Shown here: in pieces, positions 20,001 through 29,697 of the stretch
Numbering within the stretch: the stretch's first letter is position 1
Layout of the letters: the number at the start of each line of letters is the position of its first letter
Assembly (NCBI RefSeq): GCF_004614165.1
Contig: NZ_SPVG01000253.1
Coordinates: 1-64,000, forward strand
Length of the DNA stretch: 64,000 bases
Source: Duganella callida
GTDB lineage: Bacteria; Pseudomonadota; Gammaproteobacteria; Burkholderiales; Burkholderiaceae_D
Direction of reading: 5' to 3'
The notes under the pieces: generated by a model
What the model saw: the letters and a program-made list of their open reading frames with translations, nothing else
What the model was told of the DNA's origin: nothing
Databases searched by the model: none
Made by a program: the position numbers and the translations under genes

Positions 20001-22409
20001 ATGAGCAGTAAAAAAGTTCAGGAACGCACGCCGCGCAGCAGCGCCGGCAGCGCCGCCGCCTCCGGCTACACCCGCACGCCCGTCGAGCGCCAGCCGCTGC
20101 CGAACCGGCTGGTGCGGCTGCTGTCGGAAGCGCGCTGGCTGGCGCTGGCGGTGCTGGGCGTGTATTTCGTGCTGATCCTGGCCAGTTACAACAAGCTGGA
20201 TCCGGGCTGGTCGCACGAGACGCTGGTGCCGCAGGTGCGCAACCTGGGCGGCCGCGCCGGCGCCTGGCTGTCGGACCTGCTGCTGTATATTTTCGGCATC
20301 TCCGCCTGGTGGTGGGCGTTCTGCCTGCTGCGCGTGGTGTGGAAGGGTTACCGCGGCCTGACGCACAAATACGTGCTGTCGACCGAGCCGGAACCGGAGC
20401 ACGCGCAGGAGGGGCTGATCCGCGCGATCGGCTTCGTGCTGCTGTTCATCGGCAGCGTCGGCCTGGAATTCCTGCGGCTGCGTTCGCTGACCAGCCACGC
20501 CGCGCTGCCGCGCGTGTCGGGCGGCGTACTGGGCGAGCTGATCGGGCATTCGGCGCACGTGGCGTTCGGCTTCACCGGCGCCACGCTGTTGCTGTTGCTG
20601 CTGTTCGGGCTGGGCTTCAGCCTGTTCTTCCAGGTGTCGTGGATGGCGGTGGCCGAGCGTATCGGCGCCGGCATCGAGAACGTGATCGACTGGTTCATCC
20701 AGCGCTACCAGTACCGCGAGGACCGCCGCCAGGGCGAGGTCGCGGCGGTCAAGCGCGAGGAAGTTGTGGTGCACGAACGCGCCAAGCACGTGGAAAAGCA
20801 TCCGGTGGCGGCGCCGCCGATCAAGGTCGAGCCGCAGGTGGTCACGGTGGTCAAGTCCGAGCGCGTGGAGAAGGAGCGCCAGGCCAGCCTGTTCCAGGAC
20901 CTGCCGCGCCCGGGCGGCGACGGCGGCCTGCCGGCGCTGTCATTGCTGGACGAGGCGCCGGAAACCCAGGAGACGCTGTCGATCGAGACGCTGGAATTCA
21001 CCAGCCGCCTGATCGAGAAGAAGCTGTCCGACTTCGGCGTCGAGGCCAAGGTGGTGGCCGCTTATCCGGGGCCGGTGGTGACGCGTTACGAAATCGAGCC
21101 GGCCACCGGCGTCAAGGGCAGCCAGATCGTCAATCTGGCGCGCGACCTGGCGCGTTCGCTGTCGCTGACGTCGATCCGCGTGGTCGAAACCATCCCCGGC
21201 AAGAATTACATGGCGCTGGAGCTGCCGAACCCCAAGCGCCAGATCGTGCGCCTGACCGAAATCCTCGGTTCCAAGGTCTACAACGACAACGCCTCGCCGC
21301 TGACGGTGGCGCTGGGCAAGGACATCGCCGGCAAGCCGGTGGTGGCCGACCTGGCCAAGATGCCGCACCTGCTGGTGGCCGGCACCACCGGTTCCGGCAA
21401 GTCGGTGGGCATCAACGCCACCATCCTGTCGCTGCTGTACAAGGCCGATCCGCGCGACGTGCGCATGATCCTGATCGATCCGAAGATGCTGGAGATGTCG
21501 GTGTACGAGGGCATCCCCCACCTGCTGGCGCCGGTGGTCACCGACATGCGCCAGGCCGGCCACGCGCTGAACTGGGCGGTGAACGAGATGGAGCGCCGCT
21601 ACAAGCTGATGTCCAAGCTGGGCGTGCGTAACCTGGCCGGCTACAACGCCAAGATCGCCGAGGCCAAGAAGAAGGAAGAACACATTCCGAATCCGTTCAG
21701 CCTGACGCCGGATTCGCCGGAACCGCTGGAAAAACTGCCGACCATCGTCATCATCATCGACGAGCTGGCCGACCTGATGATGGTGGTCGGCAAGAAGGTG
21801 GAAGAGCTGATCGCGCGTATCGCGCAAAAGGCCCGTGCCGCCGGCCTGCACTTGATTCTGGCGACGCAGCGCCCATCTGTGGATGTGATTACCGGCCTGA
21901 TCAAGGCGAACATCCCGACCCGGATCGCGTTCCAGGTCTCGTCGAAGATCGACTCGCGCACGATTCTGGATCAGATGGGCGCGGAAACCCTGCTGGGCAT
22001 GGGCGACATGCTGTACATGCCGCCCGGCACCGGCCTGCCGATCCGCGTGCACGGCGCCTTCGTCTCGGATGACGAGGTGCACCGGGTGGTGAAACACCTC
22101 AAGACCACCGGCGAGCCCGATTACATTGAGGGCATCCTCGAAGGCGGCACGCTGGAAGGCGAGGGTGGTGGCGCCGACGGCGCCCCGGCCGGCGAGGGCG
22201 GCGGCGAGGCCGATCCGATGTACGATCAGGCGGTGCAGGTGGTGCTGAAGAACCGCCGCGCCTCGATCTCGCTGGTGCAGCGCCATCTGCGCATCGGCTA
22301 CAACCGCGCGGCGCGCCTGCTGGAACAAATGGAAAATAGCGGCGTGGTCTCCGCCATGCAATCGAACGGCAACCGCGACATTCTCGTGCCGGCTGCCAGT
22401 GCAGAATAA
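20001..22409 (+). CDS. ftsK: DNA translocase FtsK
   Basis: 802 residues. Four N-terminal membrane helices (about 45-215) anchor it at the septum; the linker is short (about 100 residues), so this is the compact FtsK/SpoIIIE form. The motor domain has Walker [14 protein letters not shown], Walker [19 protein letters not shown] and the [20 protein letters not shown] segment. The C-terminal gamma winged helix ([20 protein letters not shown]) reads the polar KOPS sequences and activates XerCD at dif. lolA follows eleven bases after, the usual ftsK-lolA-rarA order. Confidence 0.96.
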   Translation: MSSKKVQERTPRSSAGSAAASGYTRTPVERQPLPNRLVRLLSEARWLALAVLGVYFVLILASYNKLDPGWSHETLVPQVRNLGGRAGAWLSDLLLYIFGISAWWWAFCLLRVVWKGYRGLTHKYVLSTEPEPEHAQEGLIRAIGFVLLFIGSVGLEFLRLRSLTSHAALPRVSGGVLGELIGHSAHVAFGFTGATLLLLLLFGLGFSLFFQVSWMAVAERIGAGIENVIDWFIQRYQYREDRRQGEVAAVKREEVVVHERAKHVEKHPVAAPPIKVEPQVVTVVKSERVEKERQASLFQDLPRPGGDGGLPALSLLDEAPETQETLSIETLEFTSRLIEKKLSDFGVEAKVVAAYPGPVVTRYEIEPATGVKGSQIVNLARDLARSLSLTSIRVVETIPGKNYMALELPNPKRQIVRLTEILGSKVYNDNASPLTVALGKDIAGKPVVADLAKMPHLLVAGTTGSGKSVGINATILSLLYKADPRDVRMILIDPKMLEMSVYEGIPHLLAPVVTDMRQAGHALNWAVNEMERRYKLMSKLGVRNLAGYNAKIAEAKKKEEHIPNPFSLTPDSPEPLEKLPTIVIIIDELADLMMVVGKKVEELIARIAQKARAAGLHLILATQRPSVDVITGLIKANIPTRIAFQVSSKIDSRTILDQMGAETLLGMGDMLYMPPGTGLPIRVHGAFVSDDEVHRVVKHLKTTGEPDYIEGILEGGTLEGEGGGADGAPAGEGGGEADPMYDQAVQVVLKNRRASISLVQRHLRIGYNRAARLLEQMENSGVVSAMQSNGNRDILVPAASAE

Positions 22410-22420
22410 GGATAAATCGT

Positions 22421-23050
22421 ATGATGCGTTTTAAATCGGCCATGGCCCTGGGCGCCGGCCTGCTGCTGGCGGGCTTCGCCCACGCCAGCGCGCTGGAGCA
22501 GTTCAAGTCTTTCGTGGCATCGACCAAGGCGGCCAGGGGCGAGTTCGTGCAGCGCCAGGTCAAGGGCAGCACGGAGGCACCGAAGGTGTCGACTCCGGCC
22601 AGCGGCACCTTCGTGTTCGCGCGCCCCGGCAAGTTCATCTGGACCTACAGCAAGCCGTACGAGCAGGTGCTGCAGGCCGATGGCGACCAGCTGTTCGTGT
22701 ACGACAAGGATTTGAACCAGGTCACGGTCAAGAAGCTTGGCGATGCGCTGGGTTCGTCGCCGGCCGCGATCCTGTTCGGCAGCAATGATCTGGAAAAGAA
22801 TTTCACCCTGTCCGAAGGCGGCAGCAAGGATGGCCTGGAGTGGCTGAAAGCAGTGCCGAAAGGGAAGGACACCAGCTTCGAGCAAATCAACATCGGCCTG
22901 CGCAACGGCTTGCCGGAAGCGATGGAGCTGAAGGATTCCTTCGGCCAGACCTCGGTGCTGAAGTTCAGCAAAATCGAAAAAAATCCGGCGCTGAGTGCCA
23001 CGAGTTTTAAATTCGTCATCCCCAAGGGCGCGGACGTATTCAATAATTGA
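22421..23050 (+). CDS. lolA: periplasmic lipoprotein carrier LolA
   Basis: 209 residues with a signal peptide ending FAHASA. The mature chain has the LolA half-barrel features: [29 protein letters not shown] and [17 protein letters not shown]. LolA takes outer-membrane lipoproteins from LolCDE and hands them to LolB. It lies between ftsK and rarA, a common order in proteobacteria. Confidence 0.94.
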   Translation: MMRFKSAMALGAGLLLAGFAHASALEQFKSFVASTKAARGEFVQRQVKGSTEAPKVSTPASGTFVFARPGKFIWTYSKPYEQVLQADGDQLFVYDKDLNQVTVKKLGDALGSSPAAILFGSNDLEKNFTLSEGGSKDGLEWLKAVPKGKDTSFEQINIGLRNGLPEAMELKDSFGQTSVLKFSKIEKNPALSATSFKFVIPKGADVFNN

Positions 23051-23068
23051 CCGCTGGCTGAATCATTG

Positions 23069-23144
23069 TCATTCCCGCGCACGCGGGAATCCATGCTGAG
23101 CATCCCGGCCAGCGCTGTATGGATTCCCGCGTCCGCGGGAATGA
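23069..23144. repeat. dRS3-like inverted-repeat doublet (REP/BIME-like)
   Basis: Two 20-base units of the form ATTCCC-N8-GGGAAT lie at 23071-23090 and 23123-23142. They are in opposite orientation, since TCATTCCCGCG begins the left unit and its complement ends the right one, and each carries the flank ATCCAT towards the centre. The pattern equals the dRS3 repeat described in Neisseria, where the units are dispersed and some are used as phage integration sites. The doublet is only 20 bases upstream of the rarA start, so it also forms the rarA leader. Confidence 0.85.
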
Positions 23145-23163
23145 CATTATTGGCCTTAAGAAC

Positions 23164-24468
23164 ATGGCAGACTTATTTTCCACCGAACCGCGCCAGCCGC
23201 TGGCCGAAGCCCTGCGGCCCAAGACGCTCGACGACGTCATCGGCCAGCGCCACCTGCTGGGGCCGGGCAAGCCGCTGCGGCTGGCGTTCGAGTCGGGCCA
23301 GCCGCACTCGATGATCTTGTGGGGGCCGCCCGGCGTCGGCAAGACCACGCTGGCGCGCCTGACCGCCAAGGCCTACGACTGCGCCTTTATCGCGCTGTCG
23401 GCGGTGTTCTCGGGCGTGAAGGATATCCGCGCCGCCATGGAACAGGCCCAGCACAACCTGGACATGGGCAAGCACACCATCCTGTTCGTCGACGAGATCC
23501 ACCGCTTCAACAAGTCGCAGCAGGACGCCTTGCTGCCATACGCCGAATCGGGGCTGGTGACGCTGATCGGCGCCACCACCGAGAATCCCTCGTTCGAGGT
23601 GAACTCGGCACTGCTGTCGCGCGCGCAGGTGTATGTGCTGAAATCGTTCGACGAAAGCGAGCTGCGGCAGATGGTCGACCGCGCGCGCGCCAAGGTGCTG
23701 ACCCAGCTGGAATTCGACGAAGCGGCCATCGACACCCTGATCGGCTACGCCGACGGCGACGGCCGCCGCCTGCTGAACCTGCTGGAACAGACCAGTACCG
23801 CCGCCAACGCCGCCAAGACCAACAAGATCACGGCCGAGTTCATCCAGAACGCGCTGACCCTGAACGCGCGCCGCTTCGACAAGGGCGGCGACAATTTCTA
23901 CGACCAGATCTCGGCGCTGCACAAGTCGGTGCGCGGCTCGAATCCGGACGCGGCGCTGTACTGGCTGTGCCGCATGCTGGATGGCGGCGCCGACGCGCGC
24001 TACCTGTCGCGCCGCATCGTGCGCATGGCGTGGGAAGACATCGGCCTGGCCGATCCGCGCGCCATGCAGATCGCCAACGACGCGGCCACCACCTACGAGC
24101 GGCTGGGGTCGCCGGAGGGCGAGCTGGCGCTGGGGCAGGCGGTGGTCTACCTGGCGATTGCCGCCAAGAGCAACGCCGGCTACAACGCCTTCAACGAAGC
24201 CATGGCCTTCGTGCGCAAGGACAAGTCGCGCGAAGTGCCGGTCCACCTGCGCAATGCGCCGACCAAGCTGATGAAGGAGCTCGGCTACGGTCACGAATAC
24301 CGCTACGCCCACGACGAGCCGCACGCCTACGCGGCGGGCGAGACCTACTTCCCCGACGACATGCGCGAACCCGGCTGGTACCAGCCCGTCCCGCGCGGGC
24401 TGGAAACCAAGATCGCCGACAAGCTGGCCTTCCTGCGCAAACTGGATGAGGACGCTGGCAAGTCGTAA
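23164..24468 (+). CDS. rarA: replication-associated recombination protein A (RarA/MgsA AAA+ ATPase)
   Basis: 434 residues: AAA+ core with Walker [14 protein letters not shown], Walker [22 protein letters not shown] and sensor 1 [13 protein letters not shown], then the RarA-specific C-terminal oligomerisation region ([38 protein letters not shown]). It acts at stalled forks with SSB and RecA. The frame is open 45 bases further upstream, but those codons lie in the dRS3-like repeat, so 23164 is used. Confidence 0.95.
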   Translation: MADLFSTEPRQPLAEALRPKTLDDVIGQRHLLGPGKPLRLAFESGQPHSMILWGPPGVGKTTLARLTAKAYDCAFIALSAVFSGVKDIRAAMEQAQHNLDMGKHTILFVDEIHRFNKSQQDALLPYAESGLVTLIGATTENPSFEVNSALLSRAQVYVLKSFDESELRQMVDRARAKVLTQLEFDEAAIDTLIGYADGDGRRLLNLLEQTSTAANAAKTNKITAEFIQNALTLNARRFDKGGDNFYDQISALHKSVRGSNPDAALYWLCRMLDGGADARYLSRRIVRMAWEDIGLADPRAMQIANDAATTYERLGSPEGELALGQAVVYLAIAAKSNAGYNAFNEAMAFVRKDKSREVPVHLRNAPTKLMKELGYGHEYRYAHDEPHAYAAGETYFPDDMREPGWYQPVPRGLETKIADKLAFLRKLDEDAGKS

Positions 24469-24516
24469 TGTTGTAAGATAAGACATTCAACAGCGCGCAG
24501 TTTTCAGAGGAGCAGC

Positions 24517-25347
24517 ATGCAGCCGGCTATGGTGGTCGACGGGATCGACATTTTTATCGAAGGTGAGGGCGACGAGACCATCGTCATGATCCACGGCTGG
24601 CCCGATACCTACCGCCTGTGGGACGCGCAGGTGGCCGAGCTCAAGCATCGCTACCGTTGCGTGCGCTTTACGTTGCCCGGTTTCGATATCGCCAAGCCGC
24701 GCCGCTCGTATACGCTGGACGCCATGGTCCGCATCCTGCTGCACATCGTCAACAGCGTGAACAAGAAGGACAAAGTCATCCTGATGCTGCACGACTGGGG
24801 CTGCGTGTTCGGCTACGAGTTTTACATGCGTAATAAGGCGCTGGTCTCGGCCATCATCGGCGTCGACATCGGCGATGCGCAGTCCAAGGCCACGCGGCGC
24901 TCGTATTCGGTCGGCCAGAAAATGATGGTGGGCGGCTACCAGAGCACGCTGGCGCTGGCCTGGACCATCGGCGGCCCCATCGGCAGGATGATGACGCGCT
25001 CGATGGCCGGCGCGCTGGGGGCGCCGTCGCCGCGGGAATACATCAGCTCGGGCATGAACTTCCCGTACTACATCCTGACCGCCGGCGCGGCCGGGTCGTA
25101 CAGCTCGCTGGTGCCGTTCGTGCCCAGGGTGCCGATGCTGTACATCTACGGCATGCGCAAGCCGTTCATGTTCCACTCGCCGCAATGGACGGAAACGCTG
25201 GCGGCCAAGCCGGACAGCAAGGTGGTGGCGCTGGAAACGGGACACTGGCCCATGGTGCATCAGGCGCAGCGCTTCAATGAAATCGTCCTCGGCTGGCTGG
25301 ACAAGCCAGCCCAAACCGGGGACGCGGAGGAAGAGGACGCCGCCTGA
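24517..25347 (+). CDS. alpha/beta hydrolase, epoxide hydrolase / haloalkane dehalogenase type
   Basis: 276 residues. The oxyanion segment is MIHGWPDTYRLWDAQ; the nucleophile elbow is LMLHDWGCVFGYEF, with Asp instead of Ser, as in epoxide hydrolases and haloalkane dehalogenases; the catalytic His is in ETGHWPMVHQA. A cap domain lies between. Nucleophile Asp favours epoxide or C-halogen ester chemistry, but the substrate cannot be read. AGAGGAGCAGC precedes the ATG. The end is convergent with a lipoprotein gene, six bases apart. Confidence 0.82.
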   Translation: MQPAMVVDGIDIFIEGEGDETIVMIHGWPDTYRLWDAQVAELKHRYRCVRFTLPGFDIAKPRRSYTLDAMVRILLHIVNSVNKKDKVILMLHDWGCVFGYEFYMRNKALVSAIIGVDIGDAQSKATRRSYSVGQKMMVGGYQSTLALAWTIGGPIGRMMTRSMAGALGAPSPREYISSGMNFPYYILTAGAAGSYSSLVPFVPRVPMLYIYGMRKPFMFHSPQWTETLAAKPDSKVVALETGHWPMVHQAQRFNEIVLGWLDKPAQTGDAEEEDAA

Positions 25348-25353
25348 GCGCGC

Positions 25354-25773
25354 TTAGCGCAGGCGGATCGGCTTCTGGTACGGGGCGAACGGCGGCGGCG
25401 GCAGCTGCGCCGAAGCGTAGGCGTCGCGGAAGCACTGGGCTTTCTTGTTCTCGACGTCGGTGATGGTCTTGGTGACCTTGCCCTGCGCGTCCAGGGTCAG
25501 GATGATCACCACCGGGTACTTCGACATGTCGTGGCAATTGCCGCGCTCATCCAGCTTCTGCGCGTTGTTATAGTTCAGCGAGACTTCCTCGTACTTGGTC
25601 GCCTTGTCGTTCGGGAACTGGCCGTTAAACTGGTTCATCGCGGCGGCGAAGTTGGGATTCTGCGGCGGCGGCGGTTCGTTGGCGTTGGAGCCGGCGCCGC
25701 CCATCGTCGAGCAGCCCGCCGCCAGCAGCACGGCGGCACTGGCCGCGGCAAGTTTCAGCATCTTGGTCTTCAT
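25354..25773 (-). CDS. small lipoprotein, unknown function
   Basis: 139 residues. The signal peptide ends with the lipobox LLAAGCST, so Cys is lipidated. The mature part has a Pro/Asn-rich spacer and a compact domain with two cysteines (ERGNCHDMSKY; KKAQCFRDAY) and VVIILTLDAQGKVTKTI, reminiscent of TonB C-terminal-like beta hairpins, though I cannot place a family. The start has the ribosome site AAGGAG eight bases upstream. The leader contains two unusual inverted repeats. Confidence 0.7.
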   Translation of the reverse strand: MKTKMLKLAAASAAVLLAAGCSTMGGAGSNANEPPPPQNPNFAAAMNQFNGQFPNDKATKYEEVSLNYNNAQKLDERGNCHDMSKYPVVIILTLDAQGKVTKTITDVENKKAQCFRDAYASAQLPPPPFAPYQKPIRLR

Positions 25774-25790
25774 TTTTTTCTCCTTGTGGT

Positions 25791-25815
25791 TTGTACTGTT
25801 GAGCACATAGTACAA
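25791..25815. promoter_or_regulatory. inverted repeat in the lipoprotein leader
   Basis: TTGTACT (25791-25797) and AGTACAA (25809-25815) are perfect complements around an 11-base spacer, just upstream of the lipoprotein ribosome site. It could be a repressor operator or an RNA hairpin. Confidence 0.35.
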
Positions 25816-25846
25816 ATTTCAATCGGCGCATGGCGCACGATTAGTT

Positions 25847-25866
25847 GCGTAGGAGAAATCCTACGC
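25847..25866. other. perfect 8-bp hairpin with GAAA tetraloop
   Basis: GCGTAGGA-GAAA-TCCTACGC lies in the 253-base divergent spacer between the lipoprotein gene and the 68-residue exported protein. GNRA loops give very stable RNA hairpins. No T run follows, so it is not a standard terminator. No other gene is seen in the spacer. Confidence 0.5.
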
Positions 25867-26026
25867 GGGCTGATGGCGGCGTCCTGCATGTCGTTGCCTG
25901 CCGGTTTTTCGCATTTCAGCCGCCGTTTTTTGCGCTTCATCGCAAGCCGGTGGAGGCCCGGAGCGCCTTTGGATACAGTATCACCATACCGCAGCAGTTC
26001 TTAACCGACACCCGAAGGAGAACATC

Positions 26027-26233
26027 ATGAACATCGCCAAACATATGGAAGTCATCTTCGTTGCCGCCGCCGTGATCGGCGCCGCCACCAGCTACGCCTC
26101 GGCCGCCAACGACCGCGCCGAAGCGCTGGCGCCGGCCGCCATCACGACCGTGATCGCCAAGGCCGACAGCAGCATGCCGAGCGTGACCGTCAGCGCCAAA
26201 CGCCTGACCGCCGCTGAAAAAGCCGCCCTGTAA
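26027..26233 (+). CDS. small exported protein, unknown function
   Basis: 68 residues. GAAGGAGAACATC gives a good ribosome site before the ATG. The N-terminus (MEVIFVAAAVIGAATSYASA) looks like a signal peptide with cleavage after ASA. The mature part of about 45 residues ends with VTVSAKRLTAAEKAAL. Similar short proteins with a VTVxAKR-type tail are, as far as I recall, common in Oxalobacteraceae, but I know of no function. Confidence 0.6.
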   Translation: MNIAKHMEVIFVAAAVIGAATSYASAANDRAEALAPAAITTVIAKADSSMPSVTVSAKRLTAAEKAAL

Positions 26234-26258
26234 TGTCCGCCAGCCGGCGGGCTGTTAA

Positions 26259-27614
<1,356 letters not shown>

Positions 27615-27644
27615 TTTCACCCTTCCATTTTCCTGAAGGCCTGC

Positions 27645-27650
27645 TATAAT
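27645..27650 (+). promoter_or_regulatory. -10 element of the tRNA-Ser transcript
   Basis: Perfect TATAAT ending 31 bases before the first tRNA-Ser. The -35 region (around CTTCCA at 27622) is weak. Confidence 0.5.
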
Positions 27651-27681
27651 CTTGCCTTCTCGCAGCAGCACGTGGGAAAAC

Positions 27682-27771
27682 GGAGAGGTGGCAGAGTGGT
27701 CGATTGTACTTGACTCGAAATCAAGCGATGGGGCAACCCATCCGTGGGTTCGAATCCCACCCTCTCCGCCA
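27682..27771 (+). tRNA. tRNA-Ser (anticodon CGA)
   Basis: 90 nt with encoded CCA. Acceptor stem GGAGAGG / CCTCTCC with discriminator G; anticodon stem CTTGA / TCAAG around CTCGAAA, so the anticodon is CGA (reads UCG); long variable arm GATGG-GGCAA-CCCATC typical of class II serine tRNA; T arm GTGGG-TTCGAAT-CCCAC. Confidence 0.97.
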
Positions 27772-27802
27772 ATGTGCGGTTGTAAGAAAAAATGCGTCAC
27801 CA

Positions 27803-27892
27803 GGAGAGGTGGCAGAGTGGTCGATTGTACTTGACTCGAAATCAAGCGATGGTGCAAACCATCCGTGGGTTCGAATCCCACCCTCTCCGCCA
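27803..27892 (+). tRNA. tRNA-Ser (anticodon CGA), second copy
   Basis: 90 nt, identical to the first copy except in the variable arm (GATGG-TGCAAA-CCATC instead of GATGG-GGCAA-CCCATC). The spacer between them is 31 nt, and a terminator follows nine bases after, so both probably form one transcript. Confidence 0.97.
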
Positions 27893-27933
27893 ATATTCAA
27901 TAAAAAAGCTCCCGCAAGGGAGCTTTTTTATTT
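27872..27933 (+). repeat. 62-bp direct repeat, copy A (tRNA 3' end plus terminator)
   Basis: Starts in the T loop of the second tRNA-Ser and runs through CCA, the short spacer and terminator. It matches copy B at 28020-28081 in 60 of 62 positions; the two changes are in the spacer and in the terminator loop. Confidence 0.9.
27902..27929 (+). terminator. Rho-independent terminator after the tandem tRNA-Ser genes
   Basis: Twelve-base perfect stem AAAAAAGCTCCC / GGGAGCTTTTTT with loop GCAA. The A and T flanks make it active in both directions. Confidence 0.92.
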
Positions 27934-27940
27934 CCGGACC

Positions 27941-28040
27941 GGAGAGGAGCGAGCGCAGCTCGCGCGTGGGATTCGAAGACTCGCGCGTACTCGCGCGAGG
28001 GCGGCCTGCAGGATGTAGGCGAATCCCACCCTCTCCGCCA
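27941..28040 (+). ncRNA. tRNA-like structured element: degenerate third tRNA-Ser copy or novel CCA-ended RNA
   Basis: 100 nt. The ends equal the tRNA-Ser acceptor: GGAGAGG (27941-27947) pairs with CCTCTCC (28030-28036), followed by discriminator G and CCA. The body is not a tRNA. It holds hairpin GCGAGC-GCA-GCTCGC (27949-27963) where the D arm would be, then a ten-base stem GTGGGATTCG / CGAATCCCAC (27966-27975, 28020-28029) stacked on the acceptor like an enlarged T arm. That stem encloses CTCGCGCG-TACT-CGCGCGAG (27980-27999) and GCCTGCA-GGA-TGTAGGC (28004-28020). No anticodon arm is present. It lies between two near-identical terminators and has no visible promoter of its own. A tRNA-derived repeat is the cautious reading. 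Confidence 0.45.
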
Positions 28041-28081
28041 ATATTCAGTAAAAAAGCTCCCGCCAGGGAGCTTTTTTATTT
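28020..28081 (+). repeat. 62-bp direct repeat, copy B (tRNA 3' end plus terminator)
   Basis: Second copy of the tRNA-Ser 3' end, spacer and terminator, 148 bases downstream of copy A. The intervening 86 bases hold the GC-rich hairpins. The layout looks like a duplicated attachment site or a tandem duplication. Confidence 0.9.
28050..28077 (+). terminator. second copy of the tRNA terminator
   Basis: AAAAAAGCTCCC / GGGAGCTTTTTT with loop GCCA; the same stem as the terminator at 27902-27929, loop changed by one base. Confidence 0.9.
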
Positions 28082-28141
28082 GTGTGGCCGCTTCTTCGGT
28101 ATTGGTAATAGAATTCAAGAAAAATTACCAAAGGAGCAAAG

Positions 28142-28645
28142 ATGAGAACACCCGCCGCCTTCCTGATCGCCGCATTGCTGGCCGGTTCCGCGCACGCCGC
28201 CACGGCCAATCCCGACGCCGCCCAGATCAAGGCCGCGCACGACCTGATGGCCGCAATGCAGGCCGAGAAAATGATGCGCATGACCGCCGGCATGAGCAAG
28301 TACGCCTCGCCGGCCCAGCGCGAGCAGGTGATGGCCAAGGTGAAGGCGCTGCCGCCGGAAACCGTTTATACCCGACTGGCGACGCCGGTGGCCAAACTGC
28401 TCAGCACCGAAACCGCGCTGGAAATGACCAAGTACTACCAGTCCAGCTACGGCCAGAAAGTGCTGCATGACACCTACAACAGCGCGCCGCAGCTGTATCC
28501 GACGCTGCCCAAGCCAACCCCGGCCGAAGCGGCCGAATTGAAGAAACCGGCCTACGTCAAGGCCGACCAAGAATTCAAGGCCAACGAGTCCGCCATCCAG
28601 CACGAAACCTTTGTGCTGCTGAAGGACATCATCAACGGCAAATAA
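28142..28645 (+). CDS. exported protein, DUF2059-like
   Basis: 167 residues with signal peptide ending AHAATA. The central segment ALEMTKYYQSSYGQKVL resembles the DUF2059 core, in which a helix with FYxSPxGQK is conserved; membership is probable but not certain. No catalytic residues are evident. Ribosome site AAAGGAG lies six bases before the ATG. It is convergent with the UPF0149 gene, three bases apart. Confidence 0.65.
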   Translation: MRTPAAFLIAALLAGSAHAATANPDAAQIKAAHDLMAAMQAEKMMRMTAGMSKYASPAQREQVMAKVKALPPETVYTRLATPVAKLLSTETALEMTKYYQSSYGQKVLHDTYNSAPQLYPTLPKPTPAEAAELKKPAYVKADQEFKANESAIQHETFVLLKDIINGK

Positions 28646-28648
28646 CCC

Positions 28649-29194
28649 TCAGGCGCCGCAGCACTTCTTGTATTTCCGGCCGCTGCCGCAAGGGCAGGGA
28701 TCGTTGCGGCCGACCTTGGCCGCTTTCGGTTGCGGTGTGTGGAAGAAGGCGTTGATCTGGATGACGGCCAGCGGCAGCTTGCCGACCCAGTTGTCGCCCT
28801 TGCGTTCCAGCGGCGCCAGCAGCGCCGGCTGTTGCGCACGCAGCGGCGCCCATGCTTCCTGCGCCAGCTGCATGCCCTCGACAAACCCTTCGCTCCAGGC
28901 TTCGGCGGTCCAGGTGCCGCCGCATGCGTAAATCGGTTCGAAGCTGTCCGGGTCCTTCGCCATCCAGACGCGCATGTAGTCGTGATGGCGCAGCACCAGC
29001 GCGGCGGCTTCGTCGCTGCCGCCCTCGCCGCCCCAGACCCTGGGCAGCCACACATCCCTTGCGACCTCGGCCGGACCGACCGCCAGCGCGGTCAGAAAAC
29101 CCTCCAGCTTCGCCACATCCATGCTCTGCGGCCCCATGGCGGCCAGCAGGTCGTCGAGTCGATCGTATTCGTCATCGTTCAGTGGTGTGCTCAT
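28649..29194 (-). CDS. UPF0149 (YecA) family protein with C-terminal SEC-C zinc motif
   Basis: 181 residues. The N-terminal all-helical UPF0149 domain contains [17 protein letters not shown] and EGFVEGMQL. The last 20 residues, [20 protein letters not shown], form the SEC-C motif (CxCx8CC-type), a zinc-binding tail also found at the end of SecA. E. coli YecA of this architecture binds ribosomes and SecA-related targets, but the role here is inferred only. The start at 29194 fits the domain; the frame is open to 29350 through unrelated sequence. Confidence 0.88.
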   Translation of the reverse strand: MSTPLNDDEYDRLDDLLAAMGPQSMDVAKLEGFLTALAVGPAEVARDVWLPRVWGGEGGSDEAAALVLRHHDYMRVWMAKDPDSFEPIYACGGTWTAEAWSEGFVEGMQLAQEAWAPLRAQQPALLAPLERKGDNWVGKLPLAVIQINAFFHTPQPKAAKVGRNDPCPCGSGRKYKKCCGA

Positions 29195-29348
29195 CGGGTG
29201 ATCCGCGCGGGACAGAAAAACGCCATTGTACAGTGGGGCAAAAACCTGGCGGCAGACTGCGTGCGGCAACGCACGCAGGGACGCATTGACGCCTTGTTTC
29301 TCGCCGCGCTTCCCCAACACTGAAAGCAAGTTCAAAAAGGAGAGCAGC

Positions 29349-29501
29349 ATGACTTACTACGCCCACATCACCCCCGATCCGGACGATCCGCCGCCGCAAC
29401 CCTTGCCGGAAAAAGAACCGCCGCCCGACAATTCGCCGCCGCCACCCGAACACGCGCCGATCGAGGAGCCGGCGCCGCCCAAGCCACCTATCAAAATGTA
29501 A
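29349..29501 (+). CDS. 50-residue proline/glutamate-rich protein, unknown function
   Basis: Starts [17 protein letters not shown] and is almost half proline, with Glu, Asp and Lys; it ends PPKPPIKM. It has no signal peptide or hydrophobic stretch. The ribosome site AAAGGAGAG six bases before the ATG makes translation likely. Likely extended and disordered, perhaps a spacer or SH3-like ligand; no family is recognised. Confidence 0.5.
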   Translation: MTYYAHITPDPDDPPPQPLPEKEPPPDNSPPPPEHAPIEEPAPPKPPIKM

Positions 29502-29528
29502 ATATTGCTGTGCTTGTGTGCGCCAGCG

Positions 29529-29556
29529 TACCGTCCGTTCCGTGCAACGGACGGTA
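29529..29556. other. perfect 11-bp inverted repeat
   Basis: TACCGTCCGTT / AACGGACGGTA around a six-base loop, 28 bases after the proline-rich gene. It is followed by AAAG rather than T, so it is either a terminator with a poor tail or an operator. TTGACT follows at 29564 with no good -10. Confidence 0.5.
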
Positions 29557-29656
29557 AAGTATCCTTGACTCTGGAGCGTATTGTGCTCATGTTGCTCGGT
29601 GGATACTTTTTTTGTTATTTGTGCTCGCCGTCACAATCAGGTCATGCAGTGTTTTC

Positions 29657-29662
29657 TATAAT
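29657..29662 (+). promoter_or_regulatory. -10 element before the 46-residue membrane protein
   Basis: Perfect TATAAT, 35 bases upstream of the ATG at 29698, in a locally AT-rich stretch. A clear -35 is lacking. Confidence 0.4.
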
Positions 29663-29697
29663 TTAGTCATGTCATCGGACCTGTCACGGAGAGCATC

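Noticed and set aside
23119-23163. Fifteen extra codons before rarA
   Set aside because: They encode the dRS3-like repeat (DSRVRGND), a typical artefact of frames running through such repeats.
27652-28145. Short open frames over the tRNA-Ser region
   Set aside because: They translate tRNA genes and the tRNA-like repeat; stable RNA explains the sequence.
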